From NCBI GenBank assembly GCA_043813955.1, contig JBDRKN010000008.1, forward strand, positions 1 through 48,380: DNA of 48,380 nucleotides. The letters run 5' to 3'. Positions 35,301 to 42,584 of this stretch are shown here, one piece after another. The notes under the pieces are model-generated. The model was not told where the DNA came from, ran no database searches, and saw only the letters and a program-made list of their open reading frames with translations. The translations under genes and the position numbers were made by a program. The stretch is from JBDRKN01 sp043813955 (lineage in GTDB: Bacteria; Patescibacteriota; Patescibacteriia; Patescibacteriales; Patescibacteriaceae). Every line of letters begins with the position of its first letter. The stretch's first letter is position 1.

Positions 35301-36251
35301 ATTACGCAGGGTCTTCCTCGCGTTGAGGAAATTTTTGAAGCCCGTCCTCCTAAGAGAAAAGCTTTTATGTCTGATGTTGCAGGCACTGTCAAAATTAAAG
35401 CAGAAAGCAGGGAAATTCAAGGAGAGGAAGGCGAGATTTTCACTACAGCTATTGGAGAGAAAATTATTGAGATTAATTACAAAGGAGAGGATGAGGAAAA
35501 ATACAGCTTTAGCGAGATTGCCAGGGAGAAGGGAATTAAGACCAGGAAAAAACCAGAGATCATTGTTAAGGATAACGCAAAAGTTAAGAAAGGACAGGAT
35601 TTGTTCAAGCTTGGCGATGAAATAATCACTGCAAGAAAAGCTGGCAGAGCAATTGTTGAAGAAAAATGCGTTAAAATAGCTATCCCTGCCAACAAGGTTA
35701 AGGAATACATAATACCGCGCGGATTCAGCCTCTGGGTGCATGACGGGCAAGAAGTAAAGATTGGCGATCAATTAACTGAAGGCAGCATGGATTTGAAAAA
35801 ATTATTTGAACTTCGCGGCCAGCAAGAAACCCAGAAGTATATTATTAAAGAAATCCAATATGTTTATTCTTCCCAGGGCCAGCCTCTTAATGACAAGCAT
35901 ATTGAGATTATTGCCAGACAGATGTTTTCGCGCATTATGATTAAGGACGCAGGAGATACAGAATTGTTAAGCGGAGAAATAATAGAAAAGAATATTTTTG
36001 ACAGAGATAATGATGAGGCTAGGAAGAACAAGAAAAAAGAATCTACTGGCCAGCAGCTTCTCATGGGTATGAGCAAGGTAGCCTTGTCAACCAACAGCTT
36101 TTTGTCAGCTGCTTCTTTCCAAGAAACAAGCAGGGTCTTAATTGACGCTGCCGTGACTGGCAAGATTGACAGGCTGGAAGGCTTGAAAGAAAATGTTATT
36201 ATTGGAAGGCCTATTCCTTCTGGCACTGGATTTGTTCAAAAGAAAGATTAA
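32316..36251 (+). CDS. rpoC: RNA polymerase beta' subunit
   Basis: The 1311-residue protein begins with the N-terminal zinc ribbon (CHCGKYKKIRHKG, then CEKCGVEV) and contains the catalytic loop NADFDGDQMAVH with three metal-binding Asp residues, near residue 535. The bridge/trigger-loop block follows (GTQLTMRTFHTGG) and a second Cys cluster (CKAKKGLCQKCYG). A Lys/Glu-rich coiled stretch at about 150-230 is an insertion in the clamp region. The end at GRPIPSGTGF is the usual C-terminus. It is cotranscribed with rpoB. Confidence 0.97.
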   Translation: MLNPIKTTDFEAIRLHVASPEVVFSWSHGEVTRPETINYRTQKPEKNGLFCEKIFGPSKDYECHCGKYKKIRHKGIICEKCGVEVTRSIVRRERMGHIQLQTPCTHIWFLRGLSSKIGLALNLSVQALEKVVYFASFVITEVNEDLKEATLDQIKSEFKSKKKGLDSELNNQVKQIKAKKSQLIKDGKTIPKADQILVQEIEGLSKVKEEKLATLEDAFAQAQKELKDLKPFNIVAESTYQSLSLKYGHIFTAKIGAEAIRDLLKKIDLEKDVIDLEKELKDSIESKKDKLTKRLKLFKSLKKNNIRPEWMILTTIPVIPPDLRPMVALDGGRYATSDLNDLYRRIINRNNRLKQLIDLSAPEVICRNEKRMLQEAVDALIDNSIRHGKTVVASTGQKRTLKSLADSLKGKQGRFRQNLLGKRTDYSGRSVITVNPKLRLYECGIPKKMALELFKPFIISKLIKMEVVHNVRSASRYIEAGHDLVWDILGDIIKEAYVLLNRAPTLHRLGIQAFKPIMIEGLAVQIHPLVCAAFNADFDGDQMAVHVPLTKEAREEAATIMLSSHNLLKPATGDPVVSPSQDIVWGVYYITSQEEKVKDEKQLKAFSSEIEAKLAHDLGKIHLRQPIRVKLNYANANGLIQTSVGKIIFNEILPEKLRFVNNLVGKGELRILVKECLELYGEEKTVDFLDRLKSKAFGFITDSGLSWGIDDLPTFKEVEEKIKETEAMAEEVKESYEEGLLTDSERYSKIIELWTKTKEDVTDACVSGLDRNGPVYTMIKSGARGSWAQLTQMLGMKGLVTSPSGAIIELPVKGNFKHGFNVLEYFIATHGVRKGLSDTALRTANAGYLTRRLVDVSQDVIIQEEDCGEDKGVKITAEESDHLGRSLLKRISGRYLTEDLTNKNKVLIKKGTLVTDEMVKKFGNEKIEHASIRSLMTCKAKKGLCQKCYGNDLAYNEPVKIGTAVGIIAAQSIGEPGTQLTMRTFHTGGVAGGDDITQGLPRVEEIFEARPPKRKAFMSDVAGTVKIKAESREIQGEEGEIFTTAIGEKIIEINYKGEDEEKYSFSEIAREKGIKTRKKPEIIVKDNAKVKKGQDLFKLGDEIITARKAGRAIVEEKCVKIAIPANKVKEYIIPRGFSLWVHDGQEVKIGDQLTEGSMDLKKLFELRGQQETQKYIIKEIQYVYSSQGQPLNDKHIEIIARQMFSRIMIKDAGDTELLSGEIIEKNIFDRDNDEARKNKKKESTGQQLLMGMSKVALSTNSFLSAASFQETSRVLIDAAVTGKIDRLEGLKENVIIGRPIPSGTGFVQKKD

Positions 36252-36259
36252 TTTTTATA

Positions 36260-36288
36260 TTGTTTTTTTAAAATTATTTTGATATATT
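36260..36288 (+). promoter_or_regulatory. Promoter of the HEPN/MNT module, leaderless spacing
   Basis: TTGTTT and TATATT lie 17 bp apart. The last -10 base (36288) is exactly seven positions before the ATG at 36295. Confidence 0.55.
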
Positions 36289-36294
36289 TAAATT

Positions 36295-36699
36295 ATGGCA
36301 AATAAAACAAATAATTTAATAAAATATTAGATAAATACAGCTTCTCATGATTATGACACCATGATAATTTTATTTAATAATAAAAGATATTCAGATTGTC
36401 TATTTTTCGGCCATAATGTTTTGGAAAAAATTTTAAAAGGTTTTGTGGTTAAAGATACTAAAAAACAAGCGCCTCATACCCATGATTTGATTAGGTTATC
36501 AGAGCTCATTAAATTAAATTTAGATAAAGATGAAATTCTATTGTTAAATAGAATAAATAGTTTTAATATAAGAACTAGATATCCAGGATATAAATTAAAT
36601 TTTTATAAACTTTGTACTAAAAAATATACAGAATCGTATTTGAATGGAATAAAAAAAATATATAAAAAATTATGTCAAAAATTGAAGTCAGAAAAATAA
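36295..36699 (+). pseudogene. HEPN-domain protein interrupted by an in-frame TAG
   Basis: From ATG 36295 the frame reads MANKTNNLIKY, a TAG at 36328-36330, then INTASHDYDT and on without another stop to 36699. HEPN proteins of this type usually have a Trp at that place (KYWxxxAxxDYxT), so TGG to TAG is the simplest change. Restart at ATG 36361 would give a 112-residue protein lacking the first helix. The rest keeps the HEPN pattern: CLFFGHNVLEKILKG, THDLIRLSE and FNIRTRYPGY. I do not see a clear R-x4-6-H RNase motif. It overlaps the MNT gene by 28 nt. Confidence 0.75.
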
Positions 36700-36986
36700 T
36701 AAAAAAATACGCTGATAAATTAAAATCAGAGAATTTTGATTTTAAAGAAATATATTTGTTTGGTTCATACGCTAAAGGAAAAGATAGTAAATGGAGTGAT
36801 ATTGATATAGCAATTGTAACTGATAAGTTAAAAAGAAGCAGGGAGAATAATTATTTAAAGTTATGGGATTTTCGTTTGGATGTTGATAATAGGATTGAGC
36901 CACACGCTTTTACTGTATCTGAATTTAAAAATGTTTTAGACCCAATGGTCTATGAGATAAAAAAAACAGGTATTAAAGTAGTTTAA
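36672..36986 (+). CDS. MNT-type minimal nucleotidyltransferase (antitoxin-like)
   Basis: The 104-residue protein has the nucleotidyltransferase signature GSYAKGKDSKWSDIDIAIV near residue 31-49 with both metal-binding Asp residues, and a third acidic residue in RIEPHAF. MNT proteins paired with HEPN proteins form toxin-antitoxin modules in which the MNT protein AMPylates and silences the HEPN RNase. The start lies 28 nt inside the HEPN frame. With the HEPN gene interrupted, this copy may be an orphan antitoxin. Confidence 0.85.
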   Translation: MSKIEVRKIIKKYADKLKSENFDFKEIYLFGSYAKGKDSKWSDIDIAIVTDKLKRSRENNYLKLWDFRLDVDNRIEPHAFTVSEFKNVLDPMVYEIKKTGIKVV

Positions 36987-37038
36987 CCCTGTTTATTATA
37001 AAATAGATCGCTCAGTTCACATGGGCGGGCTGTTTTGT

Positions 37039-37476
37039 TTAATTCCAATATATAAATCCAAGATAGCTGACTGCAAAACCAATCAGACTGCCTATTAATA
37101 CCTGCAGAAAGCTGTGTCCAATCTTTTCCAATAGCTTAGGATATTTTTGATCAAGCATTTTGTCTTCATCTAAATCTTCTACTAAGTCATTTATTATTTC
37201 GCCATGCTTGCCTATGTATTTTCTTAATCCCATAGCGTCTCTTAGGGTAAGCAGAGCAAAGATGACAGTAAAGGCAAATAAAGGAGAGCTAATGCCTAAT
37301 TCTAATCCAATAATAGTTGCTAAGCCAACAGTCATTGCTGAATGGCCTGAAGGCATGCCAGAATAGGAAAATATGTTTTTCCAGCTGAATTTAGTTTTAT
37401 TGGATTTAATAAGGAATTTGATGATTTGCGCAATTAGGCCTGCAACTATTGGCAGGACAAAAAATTGATAAGGCAT
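37039..37476 (-). CDS. Divergent PAP2-family (DUF212/YuiD-like) membrane protein
   Basis: The 145-residue protein has four hydrophobic segments and the signature YSGMPSGHSAMTVGLAT, with LRDAMGLRKYIGKHGE and KIGHSFLQVLIGSLIG after it. This is the divergent PAP2 (acid phosphatase-like) family; the GHS and distal GHS residues resemble the phosphatase catalytic ones. The substrate, possibly a lipid phosphate, is unknown. It stands on the minus strand between the HEPN/MNT pair and manC. Confidence 0.88.
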   Translation of the reverse strand: MPYQFFVLPIVAGLIAQIIKFLIKSNKTKFSWKNIFSYSGMPSGHSAMTVGLATIIGLELGISSPLFAFTVIFALLTLRDAMGLRKYIGKHGEIINDLVEDLDEDKMLDQKYPKLLEKIGHSFLQVLIGSLIGFAVSYLGFIYWN

Positions 37477-37480
37477 ATTG

Positions 37481-37509
37481 TTGAATATTTTTTAGGTTTA
37501 ATCTATAGT
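37481..37509 (+). promoter_or_regulatory. Promoter of manC-mltG
   Basis: TTGAAT and TATAGT are separated by 17 bp. The ATG of manC lies 36 nt downstream and no SD is seen. Confidence 0.5.
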
Positions 37510-37544
37510 TAAATTATATCTTTTTTAGAATTAGAAAGCAAATT

Positions 37545-38627
37545 ATGAAAATAGTTATTAGAGCCGGAGGAGCAGGCACTAGATTATGGCCAATGAGCCG
37601 GCAGAACAATCCAAAACAATTCCAGAAAATCATTGGAGATCAGACAATGGTGCGTTCTACTTATGAGCGCATTAAAGAGTTATTATCTAGTCCTAATGAT
37701 TTGTTTATTTCTATAAACAAGCAGCTTGTAGATAAGTTAAAGCAGGAAATTGCGGAAATAAAAAATGAAAATATTATAATCGAAACATCAACGCGCAATA
37801 CTGGTCCGGCTATGTGTTTGGAAGTTTGTTATTTGGAAAAATTTTGTGATTCTAATGAGATTGTTGCTTCATTGCCTTCTGATGACTATATTTCTAATCC
37901 ATCTGCATTTCGCAGCTTGCTTCAGACATCAGCTGAATTTTTACAAACTCATCCAGAATATATTATTACGCCTGCTGTCCGGCCGAGCCGCTTGGACACA
38001 GGATATACTTATATGAAGATAGGGGATAAGCTGAGCGAGAATGGCCATGAAGCCATATATCAGGTATCTGATATAGATGAGAAGCCAAATGAAGAGCGAT
38101 GCCAGGAATTAATTGATTCAGGCGTATATTATTGCCATGCCGGCATGTATATCTGGCAGCTTGGAACAATTTCCAAGTTATTTCAAAAAATACAGCCAGA
38201 CATGTACAAGGCTTGCTCCTTAGCAGTTGGCATGATGGCTAACCAGGAATGGGATAAAATTAAAGAAATATATGGCAGGCTGGAAAAGATGTCTATTGAA
38301 TCAGCTATTACTGAGAAAGCAGACAAGGTGGCTATGAGCGTTTCAGACAAGGTCGGGTGGAGTGATTTGGGCAAGTGGCATATTATTAAGAGGATTTTAT
38401 CCAAACCCAAGGAAAATTTAACCAAAGGCAAGGTATTGGTTAATCAGGCAAAGAATAATTTAATTATTAATACTAATGATAAGAAGATTATTGTAATAAA
38501 TGAAATAGATGATTTGGTAATTATTGACACAGACAATGTTTTATTAGTATCATCTTTAGACAGATCATCTGAAGTTAAAAAATGTGTTGAAAAATTAAAA
38601 AAGGAGAATAAATTAGAATATCTTTAA
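37545..38627 (+). CDS. manC: Mannose-1-phosphate guanylyltransferase
   Basis: The 360-residue protein has the GDP-mannose pyrophosphorylase motifs: RAGGAGTRLWPMSRQNNPKQF at the N-terminus (nucleotide-binding loop), LPSDDYI, RLDTGYTYMK, IDEKPN and CHAGMYIW. KVGWSDLGKW closes the catalytic domain, and a left-handed beta-helix-like tail ends the protein. It would convert mannose 1-phosphate and GTP to GDP-mannose in the cytoplasm, for surface glycans. No second (isomerase) domain is present. mltG follows 9 nt downstream. The GH130 gene at 22.6 kb could supply its substrate. Confidence 0.9.
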   Translation: MKIVIRAGGAGTRLWPMSRQNNPKQFQKIIGDQTMVRSTYERIKELLSSPNDLFISINKQLVDKLKQEIAEIKNENIIIETSTRNTGPAMCLEVCYLEKFCDSNEIVASLPSDDYISNPSAFRSLLQTSAEFLQTHPEYIITPAVRPSRLDTGYTYMKIGDKLSENGHEAIYQVSDIDEKPNEERCQELIDSGVYYCHAGMYIWQLGTISKLFQKIQPDMYKACSLAVGMMANQEWDKIKEIYGRLEKMSIESAITEKADKVAMSVSDKVGWSDLGKWHIIKRILSKPKENLTKGKVLVNQAKNNLIINTNDKKIIVINEIDDLVIIDTDNVLLVSSLDRSSEVKKCVEKLKKENKLEYL

Positions 38628-38636
38628 ATTAAATCT

Positions 38637-39659
38637 ATGAAAAATGCTATAAGTTGGTTAATTATTTTGATTATTATCATTGCTTCTGTTATCTGGCTGT
38701 TTTATTTAGCCAAGATTAATCTAAATATGCCTATTGATCCAGATACTATTGTTTTAATTCAGCCTGGTTATGGAGTTGGCGAGATTGCCCTTGATTTGGA
38801 AAAAAATAAAATTGTAAAATCAGCTTTCTTTTTCAAGCTTCATGCTAAATTATCTGGCAATCAATCTAATCTTCAGGCAGGGGAATATTTGCTTGAAAAG
38901 GACATAAGTATTAAGAAGCTTGTTGATTTGCTTGCTTCTGGCAGAAGTTTAAGTAATGAAATACCTGTTTTAATCAAAGAAGGCATGAGTATCAAGGATA
39001 TTAACAAACAGCTTAAGGATGAAGGAATTTTTGCTAATGATGATTTTTTAAATCTGGTTCAGACAAAAATCAAGAATTTGCCTGAAGAATTAGATGATTA
39101 TGAATTTTTAAAACAAGCTCCTTCTAATGCTGATTTAGAAGGATACTTATTTCCTGACACTTACCGTATTTACAAGGATTCTGTTAGCCAGGATTTAGTA
39201 ATTAAAATGCTTGATAATTTTCAGGAAAAAGTTGATAATGATATTTTAAAAGATATTGAGAAACAGGGTACATTGCATGAAATTATTACAATGGCTTCAT
39301 TATTGGAAAAAGAGGTTAGGACAGAAGAGGATATGAAGGTTGTTTCTGGAATATTTTGGAACCGTATTGATAATTCACAGCCCCTGCAGTCTTGCGCTAC
39401 CCTGGCCTATATCCTTGGCATTAACAAGCCCCAGTACAGCATAGAGGACACTGAAGTTGATTCTCCATACAATACATACAAGAATTATGGCTTGCCCCCA
39501 GGACCTATTTCAAATCCCGGTCGGACAGCTATTAAGGCAGCTGTTTATCCTCTAAAGACTAGCTATAATTATTTTTTGTCCAAACCTGATACAGGAGAGA
39601 CTGTTTTTTCCAAGACATTTGAAGAGCATAGCAAGAACAAGGAAAAATATTTGCGATAA
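38637..39659 (+). CDS. mltG: Endolytic murein transglycosylase MltG
   Basis: The 340-residue protein has an N-terminal membrane anchor (about 5-24), a LysM-like segment near 38-105 (IQPGYGVGEIALDL, LQAGEYLL), and the YceG catalytic region LEGYLFPDTYRI, then MASLLEKEVRTE with the likely catalytic Glu 224, GIFWNRI, LQSCATLAYILG and NTYKNYGLPPGPISNPG. MltG cleaves nascent glycan strands outside the membrane and helps set strand length. It is the second gene of the manC unit and is followed by a strong terminator. Confidence 0.94.
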   Translation: MKNAISWLIILIIIIASVIWLFYLAKINLNMPIDPDTIVLIQPGYGVGEIALDLEKNKIVKSAFFFKLHAKLSGNQSNLQAGEYLLEKDISIKKLVDLLASGRSLSNEIPVLIKEGMSIKDINKQLKDEGIFANDDFLNLVQTKIKNLPEELDDYEFLKQAPSNADLEGYLFPDTYRIYKDSVSQDLVIKMLDNFQEKVDNDILKDIEKQGTLHEIITMASLLEKEVRTEEDMKVVSGIFWNRIDNSQPLQSCATLAYILGINKPQYSIEDTEVDSPYNTYKNYGLPPGPISNPGRTAIKAAVYPLKTSYNYFLSKPDTGETVFSKTFEEHSKNKEKYLR

Positions 39660-39670
39660 TTTTGTATAAA

Positions 39671-39706
39671 AAAGCCCTGTTTCCTTAAATGGAAACAGGG
39701 TGTTTT
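39671..39706. terminator. Bidirectional terminator between mltG and the convergent gene
   Basis: CCCTGTTTCC/GGAAACAGGG form a perfect 10-bp stem around a 6-nt loop, with A-rich and T-rich flanks usable on both strands. Confidence 0.85.
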
Positions 39707-39708
39707 AT

Positions 39709-40374
39709 TTACTTTGGCGGTAAAATTAGGATGACTGTAAATAATGATATTCGGCCGTCTTTCAGACACACTATGTTTATTAATGTGCCTTTAGGAAATT
39801 TTTTTATCATTACTTTGTTATGCCCCCTGCTTTTTTTAAGCCCAGTAAACAGGCTCATAGCAGTACTTTTCGGTGTGCCCAAAGAGCATAATTCTTTAAG
39901 ACTTCCATATCCCATTGCTTTAAAATATTCTTTTCTTTTTTCAAATCCATCATGCCCTATTTTTTTATAATAAGCTGCAATGAATTTACAAAGGAATCCT
40001 TCTTCTTTTTTTGTAATTCTTAAGCCTGAATTTAGTTTAAAATCCAAGCTTTTTTTTGTAAGGATAGGCTTAATAGAATCTTTTTCATATAACTCTATTA
40101 ATTTTTCAATATAAGAGTTTTGATATGTTTCTCTTAAAGCTATATAATTTTCCCTAAGCTTTAAATCAAACTGTTTTACAAGATTCATTGTGCTCGCAGC
40201 AAGGTCAATAGCCTGGTCTTGAATGATAGGAATTTTGGTCTGAGAAAGAGAATATAATAAATTATTTTCTCTATATTCATTAATCAAAATGACTAATGAA
40301 TCCTCAATGTTTTGCATTCTCGGTTGAGAATACAGAGTAGAAGAAAAAAATAAAATCAAAAAAAGAAATTTCAT
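39709..40374 (-). CDS. Secreted hypothetical protein, possibly CAP-like
   Basis: The 221-residue product starts with a signal peptide (MKFLFLILFFSSTLYSQ). The rest is helical. The segment ILINEYRENNLLYSLSQ with DQAIDLAASTMN resembles the start of a CAP domain, and SLFTGLKKSRGHNKVMIKK resembles the CAP GHxxxL segment, ending in beta strands. This is a weak resemblance and I am not sure of it. The signal peptide style (LYSQ cleavage) is like those of Bacteroidota, which hints at transfer but is not proof. A TATAAT on the minus strand lies at 40385-40390, about 11 nt before the ATG. Confidence 0.6.
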   Translation of the reverse strand: MKFLFLILFFSSTLYSQPRMQNIEDSLVILINEYRENNLLYSLSQTKIPIIQDQAIDLAASTMNLVKQFDLKLRENYIALRETYQNSYIEKLIELYEKDSIKPILTKKSLDFKLNSGLRITKKEEGFLCKFIAAYYKKIGHDGFEKRKEYFKAMGYGSLKELCSLGTPKSTAMSLFTGLKKSRGHNKVMIKKFPKGTLINIVCLKDGRISLFTVILILPPK

Positions 40375-40493
40375 GATAAATCCTATTATATTATTGTTTA
40401 AGAACTATTTATTGCAACATATCATATTTAAAGAATATTGTCAAGACTAGTTTAATAATTTTTGGCTATTATTAAATAAATTATGTTTTTAGC

Positions 40494-40521
40494 TTGACAA
40501 AGCATATGTTTTTGTTATTAT
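40494..40521 (+). promoter_or_regulatory. rplJL promoter
   Basis: A consensus TTGACA lies 16 bp before TATTAT. Transcription would start near 40528, giving a leader of about 97 nt. Confidence 0.65.
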
Positions 40522-40535
40522 ATAGATAATTCAAT

Positions 40536-40599
40536 AGTCACAGACCGCAGGCGTTTATAAGACCTGTGCAGACAAATCTTATGATGTTTATCTGTGGCT
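40536..40599 (+). ncRNA. Ribosomal protein L10 leader
   Basis: AGTCACAGA (40536-40544) and TCTGTGGCT (40591-40599) close a 9-bp outer stem. Inside lie GACCGCAGG and GACCTGTGC, the conserved kink-turn-containing sequence of L10 leaders. L10 (with L12) binds such leaders to repress its own operon. It is located directly upstream of rplJ, as in other bacteria. Confidence 0.8.
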
Positions 40600-40624
40600 G
40601 TTGGCCGCATTTTTTTATATCATT

Positions 40625-41149
40625 ATGGCTAAAACAAAAAAACAGAAAAAAAATATGTTAGCTGATATGGCTGACAAAATGAACAAAGCTAAATCAATTG
40701 TATTTGCCAGTTTTGATGCTTTAGGCGTTAAAGACAATGAAGATCTTAGAAAGGAGTTAAAGCAGGAAAACAGCGAATACTATGTTGCTAAAAAGACTTT
40801 GTTTAATTTGGCTTTAAAAGATGCTAAATTGGAAAATATTGATGTTAAAAATTTTTCTGGTCAGCTGGCTGTTATTTTCGGTTATGATGATGAAGTGGCC
40901 CCAGCCAAGATTATTGCCAAGTTTGATAAGAGCCATCCTGGCAAGATTGAGTTCATGGGCGGTATTTTAGAGAATCGCTTTATTGAGCCAGATCAGGTTA
41001 TGGCTTTATCCAAGCTTCCAAGCAAACAGGAGCTTTATGCCAATCTGGTTCGTTCAATCAATGTTCCCTTTAGCATGGTTAATGCATTAGCTGGCAATTT
41101 TCGTAACTTAGTTTATGTCTTAAATGCTGTTGGAGAAAGTAAAAAATAA
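40625..41149 (+). CDS. rplJ: Ribosomal protein L10
   Basis: ATG 40625 is chosen; the frame from 40601 lies in the leader. The 174-residue protein starts MAKTKKQKK, has the L10 N-terminal RNA-binding domain (KAKSIVFASFDALGVKDNEDLRKELKQ, shown here in two parts by its strand and helix), FSGQLAVIFGYDD and the C-terminal helix that binds L12 dimers (SINVPFSMVNALAGNFRNLVYVLNAV). It forms the base of the ribosomal stalk. rplL follows after 17 nt. Confidence 0.96.
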   Translation: MAKTKKQKKNMLADMADKMNKAKSIVFASFDALGVKDNEDLRKELKQENSEYYVAKKTLFNLALKDAKLENIDVKNFSGQLAVIFGYDDEVAPAKIIAKFDKSHPGKIEFMGGILENRFIEPDQVMALSKLPSKQELYANLVRSINVPFSMVNALAGNFRNLVYVLNAVGESKK

Positions 41150-41166
41150 TTAATAATTTAAATAAT

Positions 41167-41631
41167 ATGACAGAAGAAAAAAATATTAAATCTCCTAAGG
41201 AAGAACCAAAGGTAGAAACTGATGCAGCTGTAGAAGCTGCTGACGTAGAAGTGCCTGAAAAATTCAAATCCTTGGTCCAGAGTGTTGAACAAATGTCAGT
41301 TTTAGATCTAGCTGAATTAGTTAAAATTTTTGAAAAGAAATTCAACGTTTCAGCTGCTGCTCCAGCCATGATGATTGCTGGAAATGGCGCCAAAGATGTT
41401 GGCGAAGAAGTTGAGGAAAAGACTGATTTTAACATTGAGATCACTGATACTGGCTCTAACAAGATTGCCGTGATTAAGGCAATCAGAGCTACCAGCGACA
41501 TGGGCCTTAAGGAAGCTAAGGATTTAGCAGACGCTGCTCCTAAGCTATTTAAGGAAAGCGTTCCTAAGGAAGAGGCTGAGAAAATAAAAGCTTTATTAGA
41601 GGAAGCCGGAGCTAAGGTTACCTTGAAATAA
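41167..41631 (+). CDS. rplL: Ribosomal protein L7/L12
   Basis: The C-terminal domain is typical: KTDFNIEITDTGSNKIAVIKAIRATSDMGLKEAKDLADAAPK (seen as its strand, then helix), ending EEAGAKVTLK. The N-terminal dimerisation helix is VEQMSVLDLAELVKIFEKKFNV. About 30 extra acidic, Ala-rich residues precede it (total 154, where about 125 is usual). It recruits translation factors at the stalk. A strong terminator follows. Confidence 0.95.
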   Translation: MTEEKNIKSPKEEPKVETDAAVEAADVEVPEKFKSLVQSVEQMSVLDLAELVKIFEKKFNVSAAAPAMMIAGNGAKDVGEEVEEKTDFNIEITDTGSNKIAVIKAIRATSDMGLKEAKDLADAAPKLFKESVPKEEAEKIKALLEEAGAKVTLK

Positions 41632-41644
41632 GATTTATTTAATT

Positions 41645-41671
41645 AAAAAACAGGACTATGTCCTGTTTTTT
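41645..41671. terminator. Terminator of rplJL (bidirectional)
   Basis: AAAAAACAGGAC and GTCCTGTTTTTT pair perfectly over 12 bp around a TAT loop. It can also serve the convergent AbiEii gene. Confidence 0.9.
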
Positions 41672-41676
41672 AATAC

Positions 41677-42342
41677 TTATTTTAAAATATTTTTTTTAAT
41701 TTTTTTAGCTTCTTTAATAAAAAAATCTTGCCATTTTTTATTATCTATTTTTTTAATCATTTTAGGATAATCTTTAACTGTTTTGGCTTGCAATAATTGA
41801 CTGCCTAGTTGGATCGGATCAATATGCCAGTCAAATTTTATTTTGGCTTTTTTTAATAAATCATCTAAACTCCATTTTTCTATTTGTAAAATAAAATAAA
41901 GGTCAATAAAATCCCTGGCTCTTGGTTTTTGATAAATAGTAAAAATTTTATTAACCGCAATATCAATTAAACTGTCAATGAATAAATTATTTTTTTTGTT
42001 TTTTTGATTAATCCTTGGAAAGGGAAAATAAGTAAACTCTAATTTAATTATTTCCTTGCTAGTTAGATATAAAAAGAATAAATTGCGATTAAAACTTTGT
42101 TCTAAAGCAATTTTTTTAATTTTAGCTTTTTTTTGAATGCTTTTTAAAAAAGTTAAAATAAATTTGGAATCAAATTCTTTTTCAGAAAAAAAATCCAAAT
42201 CTTCTGAATAACGATGGCCTAAATAAAATTCAGCTAAAGCAGTACCGCCGGTTAAATAGAAATGTCGGCAGATAGTTTTGTTTTGGCTGATAAGATTTAA
42301 GATATTTTTTTGATCAGCTGTTAAGATCTTTTCTGTGGCCAT
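41677..42342 (-). CDS. AbiEii/AbiGii-type nucleotidyltransferase (toxin-like)
   Basis: The 221-residue protein has the AbiEii pattern: HFYLTGGTALAEFYLGHRYSEDLDFFS near residue 27-53, with catalytic-type GG, S and DxD, then LEFTYFPF and PRARDFIDLYFIL in the C-terminal half. AbiEii proteins are nucleotidyltransferase toxins of abortive-infection and toxin-antitoxin systems. It overlaps a small upstream gene by 22 nt, which is probably its partner. The family is firm; whether it is an active toxin is unknown. Confidence 0.88.
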   Translation of the reverse strand: MATEKILTADQKNILNLISQNKTICRHFYLTGGTALAEFYLGHRYSEDLDFFSEKEFDSKFILTFLKSIQKKAKIKKIALEQSFNRNLFFLYLTSKEIIKLEFTYFPFPRINQKNKKNNLFIDSLIDIAVNKIFTIYQKPRARDFIDLYFILQIEKWSLDDLLKKAKIKFDWHIDPIQLGSQLLQAKTVKDYPKMIKKIDNKKWQDFFIKEAKKIKKNILK

Positions 42343-42527
42343 AAAAGAAATTGTAAATATTTTTTCTTCTTAGGATCTAAATGTAATAATGGCCAGTATT
42401 TTTTTAGTTCTTTTTCATTGATTTTTTCTTTGTTTAAACCAAAATTAACCATTTGTTCCAATTTCCAGATAGTGTATTGCTTTTTGTCTTTTTTTAATTG
42501 TTTTGTGTCTACTGACCAGTTATACAT
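42321..42527 (-). CDS. Small partner protein of the AbiEii gene
   Basis: The 68-residue protein, starting MYNWSVDTKQLKK, is rich in Lys and Trp, with TIWKLEQMVNFGL and LKKYWPLLHLDPKKKKYLQFLLWP. Small proteins of this type precede AbiEii-family genes in many CPR genomes. It is not the canonical AbiEi winged-helix antitoxin, being too short. Its 22-nt overlap with the AbiEii gene indicates coupled expression, and an antitoxin role is inferred from position only. Confidence 0.7.
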   Translation of the reverse strand: MYNWSVDTKQLKKDKKQYTIWKLEQMVNFGLNKEKINEKELKKYWPLLHLDPKKKKYLQFLLWPQKRS

Positions 42528-42584
42528 AGCTTTATCTTACCACATTTTTCGCAAAAATTCAATGATTTGCAGGTTATATTTTTA

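Noticed and set aside
36961..37030. Terminator after the MNT gene
   Set aside because: AAACAGG and CCTGTTT can pair, but the loop is about 17 nt and there is no T run, so support is too weak.
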